Part shown: in pieces, positions 1 to 6,227 of the stretch
Layout: the number at the start of each line of letters is the position of its first letter
Numbering within the stretch: position 1 is the first letter of the stretch
Origin: Phycisphaerae bacterium
GTDB taxonomy: Bacteria > Planctomycetota > Phycisphaerae > SM23-33
Direction of reading: 5' to 3'
NCBI GenBank assembly: GCA_030628445.1
Contig: DAOVQV010000086.1
Span: forward strand, 1-6,642
Length of the DNA: 6,642 bases
Program-made: the position numbers and the translations under genes
The notes under the pieces: model-generated
What the model was told of the DNA's origin: nothing
Seen by the model: only the letters and a program-made list of their open reading frames with translations
The model's database searches: none

Positions 1-1215
1 ATCGACGGCTTCGCTTCGCATATCATCGGGAAGGATGTTCTTACCCGCGATTCCCGCCAGTGCCGCCGCAGCCGCGGCAGCGGCGGGTTCGTCCCGTCCG
101 ATCTGCGCAATCACGGCCGGGAGCGCCTGCAGGTCGCCCAACTGGCCCAGTGCAGTCAGCAAGGCCTGGCGCACCGAAATAGCCTGTTCCGTCTTGAGAG
201 ACTCCAGCAGCAACCCAACCGCCTCGCTGTCCCGCATCTGAGCCAACAGAAAAGCCGAACGGCGACGCAAACGCTCGTCAGGATCCGTCAGCATGGACCG
301 GATCCGTAAGCGGACGTCCTCGGAAATCTGCTCGCTCGCTGCGATTCGACGGTCCACCAAGCTCGCCCCCACAAGGCGGACCTCACTTACCGGATCCTTC
401 AGGAAGCTGCTCAATAGCTCGTCTCGCTGGGCAGCAGGGGTCGCAGCATACAGATCGTTCATCGCCCGCCCCAGGCGAACGCGAAGCTCAGAGCTGTTAG
501 CCAACAGGTCCCTGTTGCGCTTGGCGAGGCTGTCGGTCCATTCGCGCAGCCATTGAGACCAGGACTCGTCCTTATTGTCTGACCACCACTTCCGCCATAG
601 CGATGGATCGCCGCCGAAATCAATGTTCGTAAGCTCCCCAAGCGTCCCAAGTGCAGTTCTGCGCACCGCCTCGTCGGGATCGTCCAGAAGCTTCACCAAG
701 GCGCCGACGGCCTGCTTTTCGAAGGCGTACTGCAGGGCGGTGGTCGCACTGAGCCGAACGGGCGTCTTTGCGCCCGGATCCGCCGCAACCGAGATAAGCT
801 TCTGCAGCGCCTTTGGATTCCTATACGTCGCCAGTGCCTTAGCGGCGGGAGCTCGGACCGATGGTTCGTTGCTGTTCACCATCGCCGCCAGCGGATCTAT
901 GAAGACCTCTTTCCCGCCGTCGGAAGCGGTGATCGCCTCGGCGACGGCGATCTGGGCTGAGGCGTTGGATGAGTCCGACAGAAACGTCGCAAGAGCACGC
1001 GCAGCACCGGGATAGGTCCGCACGAGCAGCAGCGAGGCAGCATCTAGTTTGGTCTTGGCGGATCGCCCTGGATCGGCGAGCTGACCCGAAAGGGTCTCAA
1101 GCTCCATCCTTTGCACGGGTGTAAGCGGCGGGCCGGCCGGTTCCTGAACGCACCCGACAATCGCCGGGACCCAGCAAAAGACCGCCATCAAATATGCACG
1201 CTTAAGATACCTCAC
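1..1215 (-). CDS. HEAT-repeat lipoprotein, C-terminus cut by window edge
   Basis: Reading the minus strand from a GTG at 1215-1213 gives 405 open codons that run off the left edge without a stop. The N-terminus is a lipoprotein signal: basic start (MRYLKR), hydrophobic core, and lipobox IVGC with Cys22 as the likely lipidated residue, so the mature protein is probably membrane-anchored and outside the cytoplasm. After a Pro-rich linker come alpha-helical HEAT-like repeats at about residues 70-200, shown by recurring DP(D/S)..VR turns and Leu/Ala-rich helices (for example LLDDPDEAVRRTALGTLGEL). A Trp-rich break follows at 203-226 (W207, W210, W211, W219, W222, W226), then a second repeat block from about 246 to the edge. 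HEAT arrays are usually protein-binding scaffolds, and no catalytic motif is visible. GTG was chosen because GAGG lies at 1229-1226 and the basic n-region is kept; an internal ATG at 1188 would lose both. The partner and function are unknown. The HEAT fold and lipoprotein calls are firm; the role is not. Confidence 0.85.
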   Translation of the reverse strand, partial: MRYLKRAYLMAVFCWVPAIVGCVQEPAGPPLTPVQRMELETLSGQLADPGRSAKTKLDAASLLLVRTYPGAARALATFLSDSSNASAQIAVAEAITASDGGKEVFIDPLAAMVNSNEPSVRAPAAKALATYRNPKALQKLISVAADPGAKTPVRLSATTALQYAFEKQAVGALVKLLDDPDEAVRRTALGTLGELTNIDFGGDPSLWRKWWSDNKDESWSQWLREWTDSLAKRNRDLLANSSELRVRLGRAMNDLYAATPAAQRDELLSSFLKDPVSEVRLVGASLVDRRIAASEQISEDVRLRIRSMLTDPDERLRRRSAFLLAQMRDSEAVGLLLESLKTEQAISVRQALLTALGQLGDLQALPAVIAQIGRDEPAAAAAAAALAGIAGKNILPDDMRSEAVD

Positions 1216-1249
1216 GCCGCTTTCGCCTCATCTCAGGATCAACAGGCTA

Positions 1250-1278
1250 ACCGTATCCGCATCAGATACGTTTGTCAA
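1250..1278 (-). promoter_or_regulatory. Sigma70-type promoter for the HEAT lipoprotein
   Basis: On the minus strand an exact consensus -35 box TTGACA (1278-1273) is followed by a 17-base spacer and a weaker -10 box TACGGT (1255-1250), which keeps the important first T, A and last T. Transcription would start near 1243, giving a leader of about 28 bases before the GTG start, with GAGG at 1229-1226 as ribosome binding site. Spacing and location both fit. The -10 box is poor, so strength is uncertain. Confidence 0.55.
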
Positions 1279-1333
1279 ACTCGCCCGGGTTCAAATTGCT
1301 CCGGAAAACCCGCCCCGCCGACGCTTAGCACCG

Positions 1334-1361
1334 TTGCAATCGTCCCCGGGGCTGCTAGGAT
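1334..1361 (+). promoter_or_regulatory. Possible purM promoter, perhaps leaderless
   Basis: TTGCAA (1334-1339) and TAGGAT (1356-1361) are separated by 16 bases and sit directly upstream of the purM ATG at 1368. If used, transcription would begin at or within a base or two of the ATG, giving a leaderless message. The same bases also contain AGGA (1357-1360), seven bases before the ATG, which could instead be a ribosome binding site on a transcript starting further upstream. The two readings compete, and no better promoter was seen between 1279 and 1333. Confidence 0.3.
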
Positions 1362-1367
1362 ATCGCC

Positions 1368-2447
1368 ATGGCCCAGCGGAAGACCCAGACCCTCTCCTAC
1401 AAAGACACCGGAGTGGACATAGAGGCCGGCGATACCATGGTGGATCTGATCCGCCCTCTCGTCGAGAAGACCTTCACGCCTCGTGTCGTACAGCAATATG
1501 GGGGCTTCGCCGGGCTGTTTCGGCTGGACTTCAACGAGCGGCTCTATAAGAGAAACTACCGCGAGCCGGTCCTGGTCAGCTGCACCGACGGTGTCGGGAC
1601 AAAGGTGAAGGTCGCCGTCGCCGCCGACAAGCTCGATACGGTGGGGATCGACTGCGTTGCGATGATTGTCAACGACATGATCTGCTGCGGGGCCGAACCG
1701 CTGTTCTTCCTGGACTACATCGGCGCGAACAAGTGCGACCCCGTTCGCATGGCCGAAATCGTCAAGGGCGTCGCCGAAGGTTGCCTCCAGTCCGCCTGTG
1801 CCCTGCTGGGGGGCGAGACGGCCGAGATGCCCGACCTGTACGCTGCGGGCGATTTCGATCTGGCCGGGTTCGCCGTTGGGATTGTCGAGCGGCGCAAAAC
1901 AATCAACGGAAGCAAAGTCGAACTCGGCGACCTGGCGATCGCGTTGGGATCGGACGGACTGCATTCCAACGGTTTTACTCTGGCGCGGCGGGCGCTGCTG
2001 GGTAAGGGTGGATACGGACTCACCGACCGGCCGCCGGAGCTGGAAGGCCTGACCGTCGGACAGGAGATGCTTCGCCCGACAAGGATATACGTCCGATCAA
2101 TTCTGAACGTGCTCGGGTCCTACCGGGTAAAAAAGGTCGTCAAGGGGATGGCGCACATTACCGGCGGCGGGCTGGTGGGGAACCTCCCTCGCGTGCTGCC
2201 CGATGGTCTAACAGTGCGGATCAAACGCGACTCCTGGCCCGTCCCGCCGATCTTCAAGCTGATCGCCAAGAAAGGACCCGTCGATCCGATCGAGATGATG
2301 CGGGTCTTTAACATGGGCATCGGGTTTGTGATGATCGTCTCACCGAGCTTCGCCAATTCGATCATGAATCGGCTGCGACGATCAGGGGAGCGGTGCTGGG
2401 TGCTCGGTAAGGTTCGCAAGGGCGGCCCGGAGGTGCTGTGGGCCTAG
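1368..2447 (+). CDS. purM: Phosphoribosylformylglycinamidine cyclo-ligase (AIR synthase)
   Basis: PurM catalyses the ATP-dependent ring closure of FGAM to aminoimidazole ribonucleotide (AIR), the fifth step of de novo purine synthesis, in the cytoplasm. The 359-residue length is near the family norm of about 345. Family motifs are in order: YKDTGVDIEAGD (11-22), GGFAGLF (45-51), the nucleotide-binding T-DGVGTK (73-79), VND (101-103), GAEPLFFLDY (108-117), GGETAEMP (148-155), GSDGLHSNGF (194-203) and HITGGGLVGNLPR (263-275). No key segment is missing. The VND segment is unusually Cys-rich (C96, C106, C107, C123). The start ATG is supported by AGGA seven bases upstream and by the family N-terminus beginning soon after. 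It is divergent from the HEAT lipoprotein and 61 bases ahead of a ribokinase on the same strand. No purN lies next to it, unlike the purMN pair of enterobacteria. No terminator was seen after the stop, so read-through into the kinase is plausible. Confidence 0.97.
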   Translation: MAQRKTQTLSYKDTGVDIEAGDTMVDLIRPLVEKTFTPRVVQQYGGFAGLFRLDFNERLYKRNYREPVLVSCTDGVGTKVKVAVAADKLDTVGIDCVAMIVNDMICCGAEPLFFLDYIGANKCDPVRMAEIVKGVAEGCLQSACALLGGETAEMPDLYAAGDFDLAGFAVGIVERRKTINGSKVELGDLAIALGSDGLHSNGFTLARRALLGKGGYGLTDRPPELEGLTVGQEMLRPTRIYVRSILNVLGSYRVKKVVKGMAHITGGGLVGNLPRVLPDGLTVRIKRDSWPVPPIFKLIAKKGPVDPIEMMRVFNMGIGFVMIVSPSFANSIMNRLRRSGERCWVLGKVRKGGPEVLWA

Positions 2448-2508
2448 CTCGATCTGAAGAGACAAGTCGCACAATTACTTGCTGAAAGCAACCTGAACGG
2501 GGCGGTGG

Positions 2509-3441
2509 ATGGCGGAAGGACCCAACATCCTGGTTGTCGGCTCGATCAATATGGACTTGGTCGTCCGGGCCGACAGGATGCCCTCGCCTGGCCAAACTGT
2601 GCTGGGTAAAGACTTTACGACCTCACCCGGGGGGAAAGGCGCCAACCAAGCCGTCGCCGCCGCAAGGCTCGGCGGGTCATCCCGCATGATCGGCCGGATC
2701 GGGGACGATACGTTCGGTACGCGGCTGCTCGAGAACCTCAAGTCCGAAGGTGTTGATTGCACCGGCGTGATGCCCACACCCACATCCTCGGGCGTGGCGA
2801 TAATCATCGTGGACTCACTCGGCGAGAACTCCATAGTCGTCGCCAGCGGGGCCAATTACCGACTCTGCCCAGACGACATTTACGCCCGGGAAGAGCTATT
2901 CGCCGATGCCGATGTCGTCGTTGTTCAGTTGGAGCTCCCGCTGCCGACCGTCCGAACAGCCATGAACCTCGCACACCGGTACAAGTGCAGGGTGATACTC
3001 GATCCGGCCCCGGTCCCGCGCCAGATGCCGGATGAGCTGTTCAACGTCGATATCATCTCGCCGAACGTTGTCGAGGCACAGGCCCTGACGGGCAAGAAGT
3101 GCATCGAGGAGCGGGTGGATAAATCCGTAGCCCTTGACCTGATCGCACGTGGCGCCAAGGCCGTGGCGATTAAGCTGGGCCCGCGCGGGTCGATGGTCGT
3201 GATATCCGACGGGCATTTCTATCGGATTCCGCCATATAAAGTCAGAGTCATCGACACCACCGCCGCCGGGGATGCCTTCACAGCCGCCATCGCAGTCGCC
3301 ACCGCCAGTGGCGAAAAGCTGCACCAGGCGGCAAAATTCGCCAACGCCGCCGGGGCGCTGGCGTGCACCAAGATCGGGGCTCAATCGGCCATGCCCACAG
3401 CAGCAGAGGTCAAGATACTCATGGAAGACCAGCCGATCTGA
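2509..3441 (+). CDS. rbsK: Ribokinase (PfkB-family carbohydrate kinase)
   Basis: This kinase most likely phosphorylates D-ribose at O5 with ATP, giving ribose-5-phosphate for the pentose phosphate pathway and PRPP. Its 310 residues match ribokinases (about 309). The sugar-binding N-terminus GSINMD (11-16) and the PfkB signature PGGKGANQA (40-48) are intact. The C-terminal signature DTTAAGDAF (249-257) carries the anion hole and catalytic base Asp255, the same number as in E. coli RbsK. The NMD motif together with GGKGANQA favours ribokinase over fructokinase or adenosine kinase, but PfkB specificity is hard to fix from sequence and another pentose or nucleoside remains possible. The ATG is preceded by a G-rich stretch (about 2499-2508), only a weak ribosome binding site, though the family N-terminus begins at once. 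It lies between purM and a zinc dehydrogenase on the same strand, which suggests shared transcription. No ribose transporter or RbsD is in view. Confidence 0.88.
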   Translation: MAEGPNILVVGSINMDLVVRADRMPSPGQTVLGKDFTTSPGGKGANQAVAAARLGGSSRMIGRIGDDTFGTRLLENLKSEGVDCTGVMPTPTSSGVAIIIVDSLGENSIVVASGANYRLCPDDIYAREELFADADVVVVQLELPLPTVRTAMNLAHRYKCRVILDPAPVPRQMPDELFNVDIISPNVVEAQALTGKKCIEERVDKSVALDLIARGAKAVAIKLGPRGSMVVISDGHFYRIPPYKVRVIDTTAAGDAFTAAIAVATASGEKLHQAAKFANAAGALACTKIGAQSAMPTAAEVKILMEDQPI

Positions 3442-3486
3442 ACGCCAAAACCCCCGTCCCACCGGGCAGGCAGGTAGATCAGACAG

Positions 3487-4536
3487 ATGAGCGAAACATC
3501 CAAAACCATGCGAGCTGGGTTCTTCGTCGGGAAGGGCAAAATCGAGCTGCGCAACGTGCCCATGCCCAAGGCCGGCCCCGGCGAGGTGCTGCTGCGCGTG
3601 ATAGCTTGCGGTGTCTGCGGAACGGACAATCACATCCTTCAAGGTCACATTACCGACGGGGTCGTCCCACCCGTCGTCCTCGGCCATGAGATCGCCGCCC
3701 GGGTCGACCAGATCGGCGACGGGGTTGAGCGGATCAGGGCGGAACAGTTCTGCGCGGTCGATCCGGTGATCGGGTGCGGAGTCTGTTCGATGTGCAGGGC
3801 GGGACGGTCCAACCTGTGCTGCGATCCGACCATCATCGGGTATAAGCTCAACGGCGGGTTCGCCCAGTTCCTCGTAGCACCGGCGAGCAAGGTAGTTCCG
3901 CTCGACGAGCGCGTGGGCCCCGCCGGCGGCGTGCTCTGCGAGACGCTGGCGTGCGTGATCAACGGGTACGACCGGCTGGGGTTCCAGGCCGCCTCCAGCG
4001 CGATGGTGCTCGGGGCGGGAACGGTTGGGCTGCTGTGGACCCAAATCCTCAAGAGCTCGCCGGGAAGCCTCGTTATCCAGACCGAGATCGTCCCGTATCG
4101 GCGCGACAAGGCCGAAAGGATCGGTGCGGACATCGTCATCGACCCCCGCGCTGAAGACCTACCCGATCGCGTCCGGTCCGAGCTGCCCGAAGGCGTGGAT
4201 TTCATCATCGACGCCACGGGCGAACCGCAGGCCGTCCAGCAGGCGATCCCGTTGCTGGGGCGCGGCGGCACCTTGTTGGTCTTCGGGGTGTGTCCGGCCG
4301 GCAGCAAGATCAGCTTCGATCCATTCGAGCTCTACAACAAGCAAGGTCGGATCATCGCATCAAAGATGCCCGCGGGTACGCTCGACCGGGCCGCCCGACT
4401 GATCGAAGCGGGAAAGATCGCCTGCAACGAGCTTGTCACGCAGACCCGACCATTATCCGACCTGGTCGAAGCGGTGACCGGGTTCAAAACCCACCGCGAC
4501 ACGCAGATCAAGGTCGCCGTCGATCCGTGGGCTTGA
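3487..4536 (+). CDS. Zinc-dependent medium-chain alcohol/polyol dehydrogenase
   Basis: A cytoplasmic NAD(P)-dependent oxidoreductase of the medium-chain family, closest in style to sorbitol and threonine dehydrogenases. The GroES-like N-terminal domain carries the catalytic zinc ligands C44 (in CGVCGTD), H67 and E68 (GHE), with E152 in the CETLAC segment as the possible fourth ligand. The structural zinc lobe is complete: C97, C100, C103, C111. The Rossmann domain follows with GAGTVG at 176-181 and an acidic residue at the end of the second strand (in VIQTE), which usually favours NAD over NADP. Length, 349 residues, is normal. The ATG at 3487 was chosen; M8 (3508) lies nearer the family start but has no ribosome binding site. 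The gene follows ribokinase by 45 bases, so oxidation of a sugar or polyol whose product is then phosphorylated is a reasonable guess, not a demonstrated one. It converges with yjbQ over a 14-base gap. Family membership is secure; the substrate is unknown. Confidence 0.9.
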   Translation: MSETSKTMRAGFFVGKGKIELRNVPMPKAGPGEVLLRVIACGVCGTDNHILQGHITDGVVPPVVLGHEIAARVDQIGDGVERIRAEQFCAVDPVIGCGVCSMCRAGRSNLCCDPTIIGYKLNGGFAQFLVAPASKVVPLDERVGPAGGVLCETLACVINGYDRLGFQAASSAMVLGAGTVGLLWTQILKSSPGSLVIQTEIVPYRRDKAERIGADIVIDPRAEDLPDRVRSELPEGVDFIIDATGEPQAVQQAIPLLGRGGTLLVFGVCPAGSKISFDPFELYNKQGRIIASKMPAGTLDRAARLIEAGKIACNELVTQTRPLSDLVEAVTGFKTHRDTQIKVAVDPWA

Positions 4537-4550
4537 TCGGGACGCGGGAG

Positions 4551-4955
4551 CTATTGGCCGCTAACAGTAACGACAACGTGTCGCGTTCGCGGACCGTCGA
4601 ACTCGCAGAAATACACCCCCTGCCACGTTCCAAGCATCATCCGCCCGCCGCTGATTGGAATGGTGCTGTTGCACCCGACGATTGAGCTCTTGACGTGGGC
4701 GGCCGAGTTGCCCTCGCTGTGCTGATAGAAGTCTTCTCGCCACGGGACAACCCTATCCAGCGCCGCCAGCACGTCGTGGACCACGGACGGGTCGGCGTTT
4801 TCATTTATCGTAACGCCGGCCGTGGTGTGCGGGACGTAGACCGTCACGGCGCCATCGGTGATACCGGAGCCGGCAATTACATCTGCGACCCGGGCGGTTA
4901 TGTCGAGCATCTGATCCCGGCCGGACGTTCTTACGTCAAATGTGTCTGTGTGCAT
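4551..4955 (-). CDS. yjbQ: YjbQ family protein (UPF0047), possible secondary thiamine-phosphate synthase
   Basis: A small (134 residues) single-domain protein of the YjbQ/UPF0047 family, found across bacteria and archaea. Family motifs are all present: HTTAGVTINE (43-52), YQHSEGNSAAH (77-87), the LGTWQ motif (108-112) and FDGPR (119-123). H43, H79 and H87 are the conserved histidines of the family's presumed active site or metal site. E. coli YjbQ has weak thiamine-phosphate synthase activity, which gives the usual product name, but the true cellular role is unsettled. The ATG at 4955 matches the family N-terminus; a TTG at 4991 and GTG at 4979 are in frame upstream but would add unrelated residues. 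No clear ribosome binding site precedes 4955. It lies 56 bases after the 2-hydroxyacid dehydrogenase on the same strand, with an exact palindrome in the gap, and may be co-transcribed with it. No thiamine biosynthesis gene is nearby. Confidence 0.88.
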   Translation of the reverse strand: MHTDTFDVRTSGRDQMLDITARVADVIAGSGITDGAVTVYVPHTTAGVTINENADPSVVHDVLAALDRVVPWREDFYQHSEGNSAAHVKSSIVGCNSTIPISGGRMMLGTWQGVYFCEFDGPRTRHVVVTVSGQ

Positions 4956-4979
4956 GCGGATATGGATACAGCAACGCAC

Positions 4980-4997
4980 GGGCCCTTGCAAGGGCCC
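4980..4997. repeat. Exact 18-bp palindrome between two minus-strand genes
   Basis: GGGCCCTTGCAAGGGCCC reads the same on both strands with no mismatch. As RNA it can form a 7-bp G/C-rich stem with a TGCA loop. It sits in the 56-base gap between the hydroxyacid dehydrogenase stop (5012) and the yjbQ start (4955). There is no T tract after it on either strand, so a classic rho-independent terminator is unlikely. It could be an operator for a dimeric regulator, a processing or attenuation hairpin that sets yjbQ level, or chance in GC-rich DNA. Confidence 0.6.
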
Positions 4998-5011
4998 AGA
5001 GGGGCGATCGC

Positions 5012-6073
5012 CTACATTCGGCCGCTGATCGGCACTTCGTTGACGACGTTCTGTGGACGCCCCGCGAGAAACGCGTGGATGTTCTGAATAGTCGTCTCAA
5101 TGATTCGCTGAACGGCCTGGCGTGAGTTGAAGGCTACGTGCGGTGTAATTATCACGTTGGGCATGCGGAGCAGCGCGTGATTACGGACGATGGTCTTTAG
5201 AGTCTCGGCGTCGTAGCTGCTGGAGAGGATATCGGCTTCCTCGGCGATGGCAGCTTCGGCCTCCAGCACGTCAAGTGCCGCCCCACCCAAGTGACCATTG
5301 CGCAGCGCATCGATAAGAGCCTGGGAGTCAACGATCCCGCCTCGGGCCGTGTTCACGAGAATAGCCCCTCCCGGAAGCTTGGCTAGAGCAGCCGCGTCGA
5401 TCAGGTGGTGGGTCTGGGAGTTGTAAGGAATGTGGATGCTCAGAACGTCCGACTCGCACAAGAGCTGATCCATATCAACGTATTCGAAGCCGATCTCGCC
5501 GGCCAGAACCATGTTATGCTCGACATCGCAGCCCAGCAGACGCATCCCGAAACCGTTTGCAATCCGCAGGACCCGCAAGCCGATCTTGCCGACACCCAGG
5601 CAGCCGAACGTCTTACCAGCCAAATCCTCGCCCCGAAGCCCGTCGATGCTGAAGTCGCCGCGTGTGGTCCTCTCGTAGCAGCGGTGGATCTTGCGGCTCA
5701 GCGCCAGCAGCATCGCGAATGTATGCTCAGCCACTGTGTCCTCGCCATAGTCGGGAACGTTGCAGACGGCAATTCCCCGTTCGCGGGAAGCAGCGATGTC
5801 GATGTGGTCAAAGCCGGTGCTGCGAGTGGCGATCAGGCGCAGCTTGGGCAGGCGGTCGAGCTGGTAGCGGTCGACGCAACTGTGAATGAACGTACTGAGC
5901 ATGCAAGTGTCGGCGGGGATTTCAGAATCGGCCAGCTCCTGCAATCGCTGCCGGTGCGAGTGGATCTGGCATCGCCGCGTGCATTTTTCGGTCAGTGCCT
6001 CGTGCTCTCGCGTTTCGGCTTCGACGAACAGAATCTTCGAACCGTCGAGCTTGTCATTCGTTCGAGCGTCCAT
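5012..6073 (-). CDS. D-isomer-specific 2-hydroxyacid dehydrogenase (D-lactate dehydrogenase-like)
   Basis: A cytoplasmic NAD-dependent enzyme that interconverts a 2-keto acid and the D-2-hydroxy acid, perhaps pyruvate and D-lactate. The catalytic residues are intact: R244 in NTARGG (241-246), E273 in the DVLEAE segment (268-273), and H312 in TPHVAF (310-315). The Rossmann motif GVGKIG is at 160-165 and D183 at the end of the next strand fits NAD use. The substrate-domain motif STGFDHID (85-92) and NVPDYGEDTVAEH (105-117) resemble LdhA/VanH-type enzymes more than phosphoglycerate or glyoxylate reductases. The 353 residues exceed the usual 330; extra length lies at the N-terminus and in a helical segment at about 274-300 before the catalytic His. 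The ATG has a strong AAAAAGGAG (6089-6081) seven bases upstream. It lies after groL on the same strand but behind a hairpin, with its own -10 box, and is followed by yjbQ. A fermentation role is likely; exact substrate and symbol are left open. Confidence 0.9.
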   Translation of the reverse strand: MDARTNDKLDGSKILFVEAETREHEALTEKCTRRCQIHSHRQRLQELADSEIPADTCMLSTFIHSCVDRYQLDRLPKLRLIATRSTGFDHIDIAASRERGIAVCNVPDYGEDTVAEHTFAMLLALSRKIHRCYERTTRGDFSIDGLRGEDLAGKTFGCLGVGKIGLRVLRIANGFGMRLLGCDVEHNMVLAGEIGFEYVDMDQLLCESDVLSIHIPYNSQTHHLIDAAALAKLPGGAILVNTARGGIVDSQALIDALRNGHLGGAALDVLEAEAAIAEEADILSSSYDAETLKTIVRNHALLRMPNVIITPHVAFNSRQAVQRIIETTIQNIHAFLAGRPQNVVNEVPISGRM

Positions 6074-6093
6074 GGTCGGACTCCTTTTTCCTA

Positions 6094-6099
6094 ATTATA
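6094..6099 (-). promoter_or_regulatory. Consensus -10 box upstream of the hydroxyacid dehydrogenase
   Basis: An exact TATAAT lies on the minus strand at 6099-6094. Transcription would begin near 6087, just before the AGGAG at 6085-6081, giving a leader of about 14 bases. At the 17-base spacing the -35 position (6122-6117) falls in a run of seven G and has no match to TTGACA, so an activator, an alternative sigma factor or weak basal expression would be needed. It is an isolated hexamer match in a gap that plausibly needs a promoter. Confidence 0.4.
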
Positions 6100-6145
6100 G
6101 GCAGCCGGACAACATGCCCCCCCATATTGAAACTGCGCAAAGAAT

Positions 6146-6194
6146 CGCGGCGGGTCGGACTTGAACAAGCTCAGTCCAGCCAAGACCCGCCGCG
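6146..6194 (-). terminator. GC-rich hairpin, probable groL terminator
   Basis: Two arms of 11 bases, CGCGGCGGGTC (6146-6156) and GACCCGCCGCG (6184-6194), pair perfectly around a 27-base loop that can fold further (GGACT at 6157-6161 with AGTCC at 6173-6177). The structure begins about 33 bases after the groL stop in the direction of transcription. It is followed on the minus strand by ATTCTTTG, a weak T-rich stretch and not a true T tract. No plus-strand gene ends here, so the hairpin most likely ends or stabilises the groL transcript. The remaining gap bases (6195-6227) show nothing recognisable. Confidence 0.6.
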
Positions 6195-6227
6195 CATCTG
6201 TCTGTTGCTACTGCCTACCGCTTGTTT

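Noticed and set aside
575..1015. 146-codon plus-strand open frame opposite the HEAT lipoprotein
   Set aside because: Ala/Ser-rich translation without motifs; the minus strand reads as a continuous HEAT array with a signal peptide over the same bases.
1186..1188. Internal ATG as start of the HEAT lipoprotein
   Set aside because: It would remove the basic n-region of the signal peptide and has no ribosome binding site; GTG at 1215 has both and a promoter upstream.
1275..1964. 229-codon minus-strand open frame opposite purM
   Set aside because: purM on the plus strand is complete with all motifs; this frame is a shadow with no motif of its own.
2896..4044. 382-codon minus-strand open frame opposite the ribokinase and the zinc dehydrogenase
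   Set aside because: It is antisense to two well-conserved genes, crosses their junction, shows no recognisable motifs and has the Pro/Arg/Gly/His-rich look of a GC-rich shadow frame.
4956..4991. Upstream TTG start for yjbQ, adding 12 residues
   Set aside because: The extra residues (QGPVRCCIHIR) do not match the family N-terminus and the extension would include part of the 18-bp palindrome; ATG at 4955 fits the family.
5003..5012. GGCGATCGCC as a HIP1-type repeat
   Set aside because: HIP1 (GCGATCGC) is a cyanobacterial feature; a related octamer also occurs inside purM near 1935 and short GC palindromes are expected in this base composition.
5405..6094. 229-codon plus-strand open frame opposite the hydroxyacid dehydrogenase
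   Set aside because: It mirrors a gene with intact catalytic residues, has no family motif and no supporting ribosome binding site.
6074..6227. CIRCE heat-shock operator or a tRNA-like fold in the groL/dehydrogenase gap
   Set aside because: No TTAGCACTC/GAGTGCTAA arms were found, and the hairpin there has no tRNA arms or T-loop sequence.
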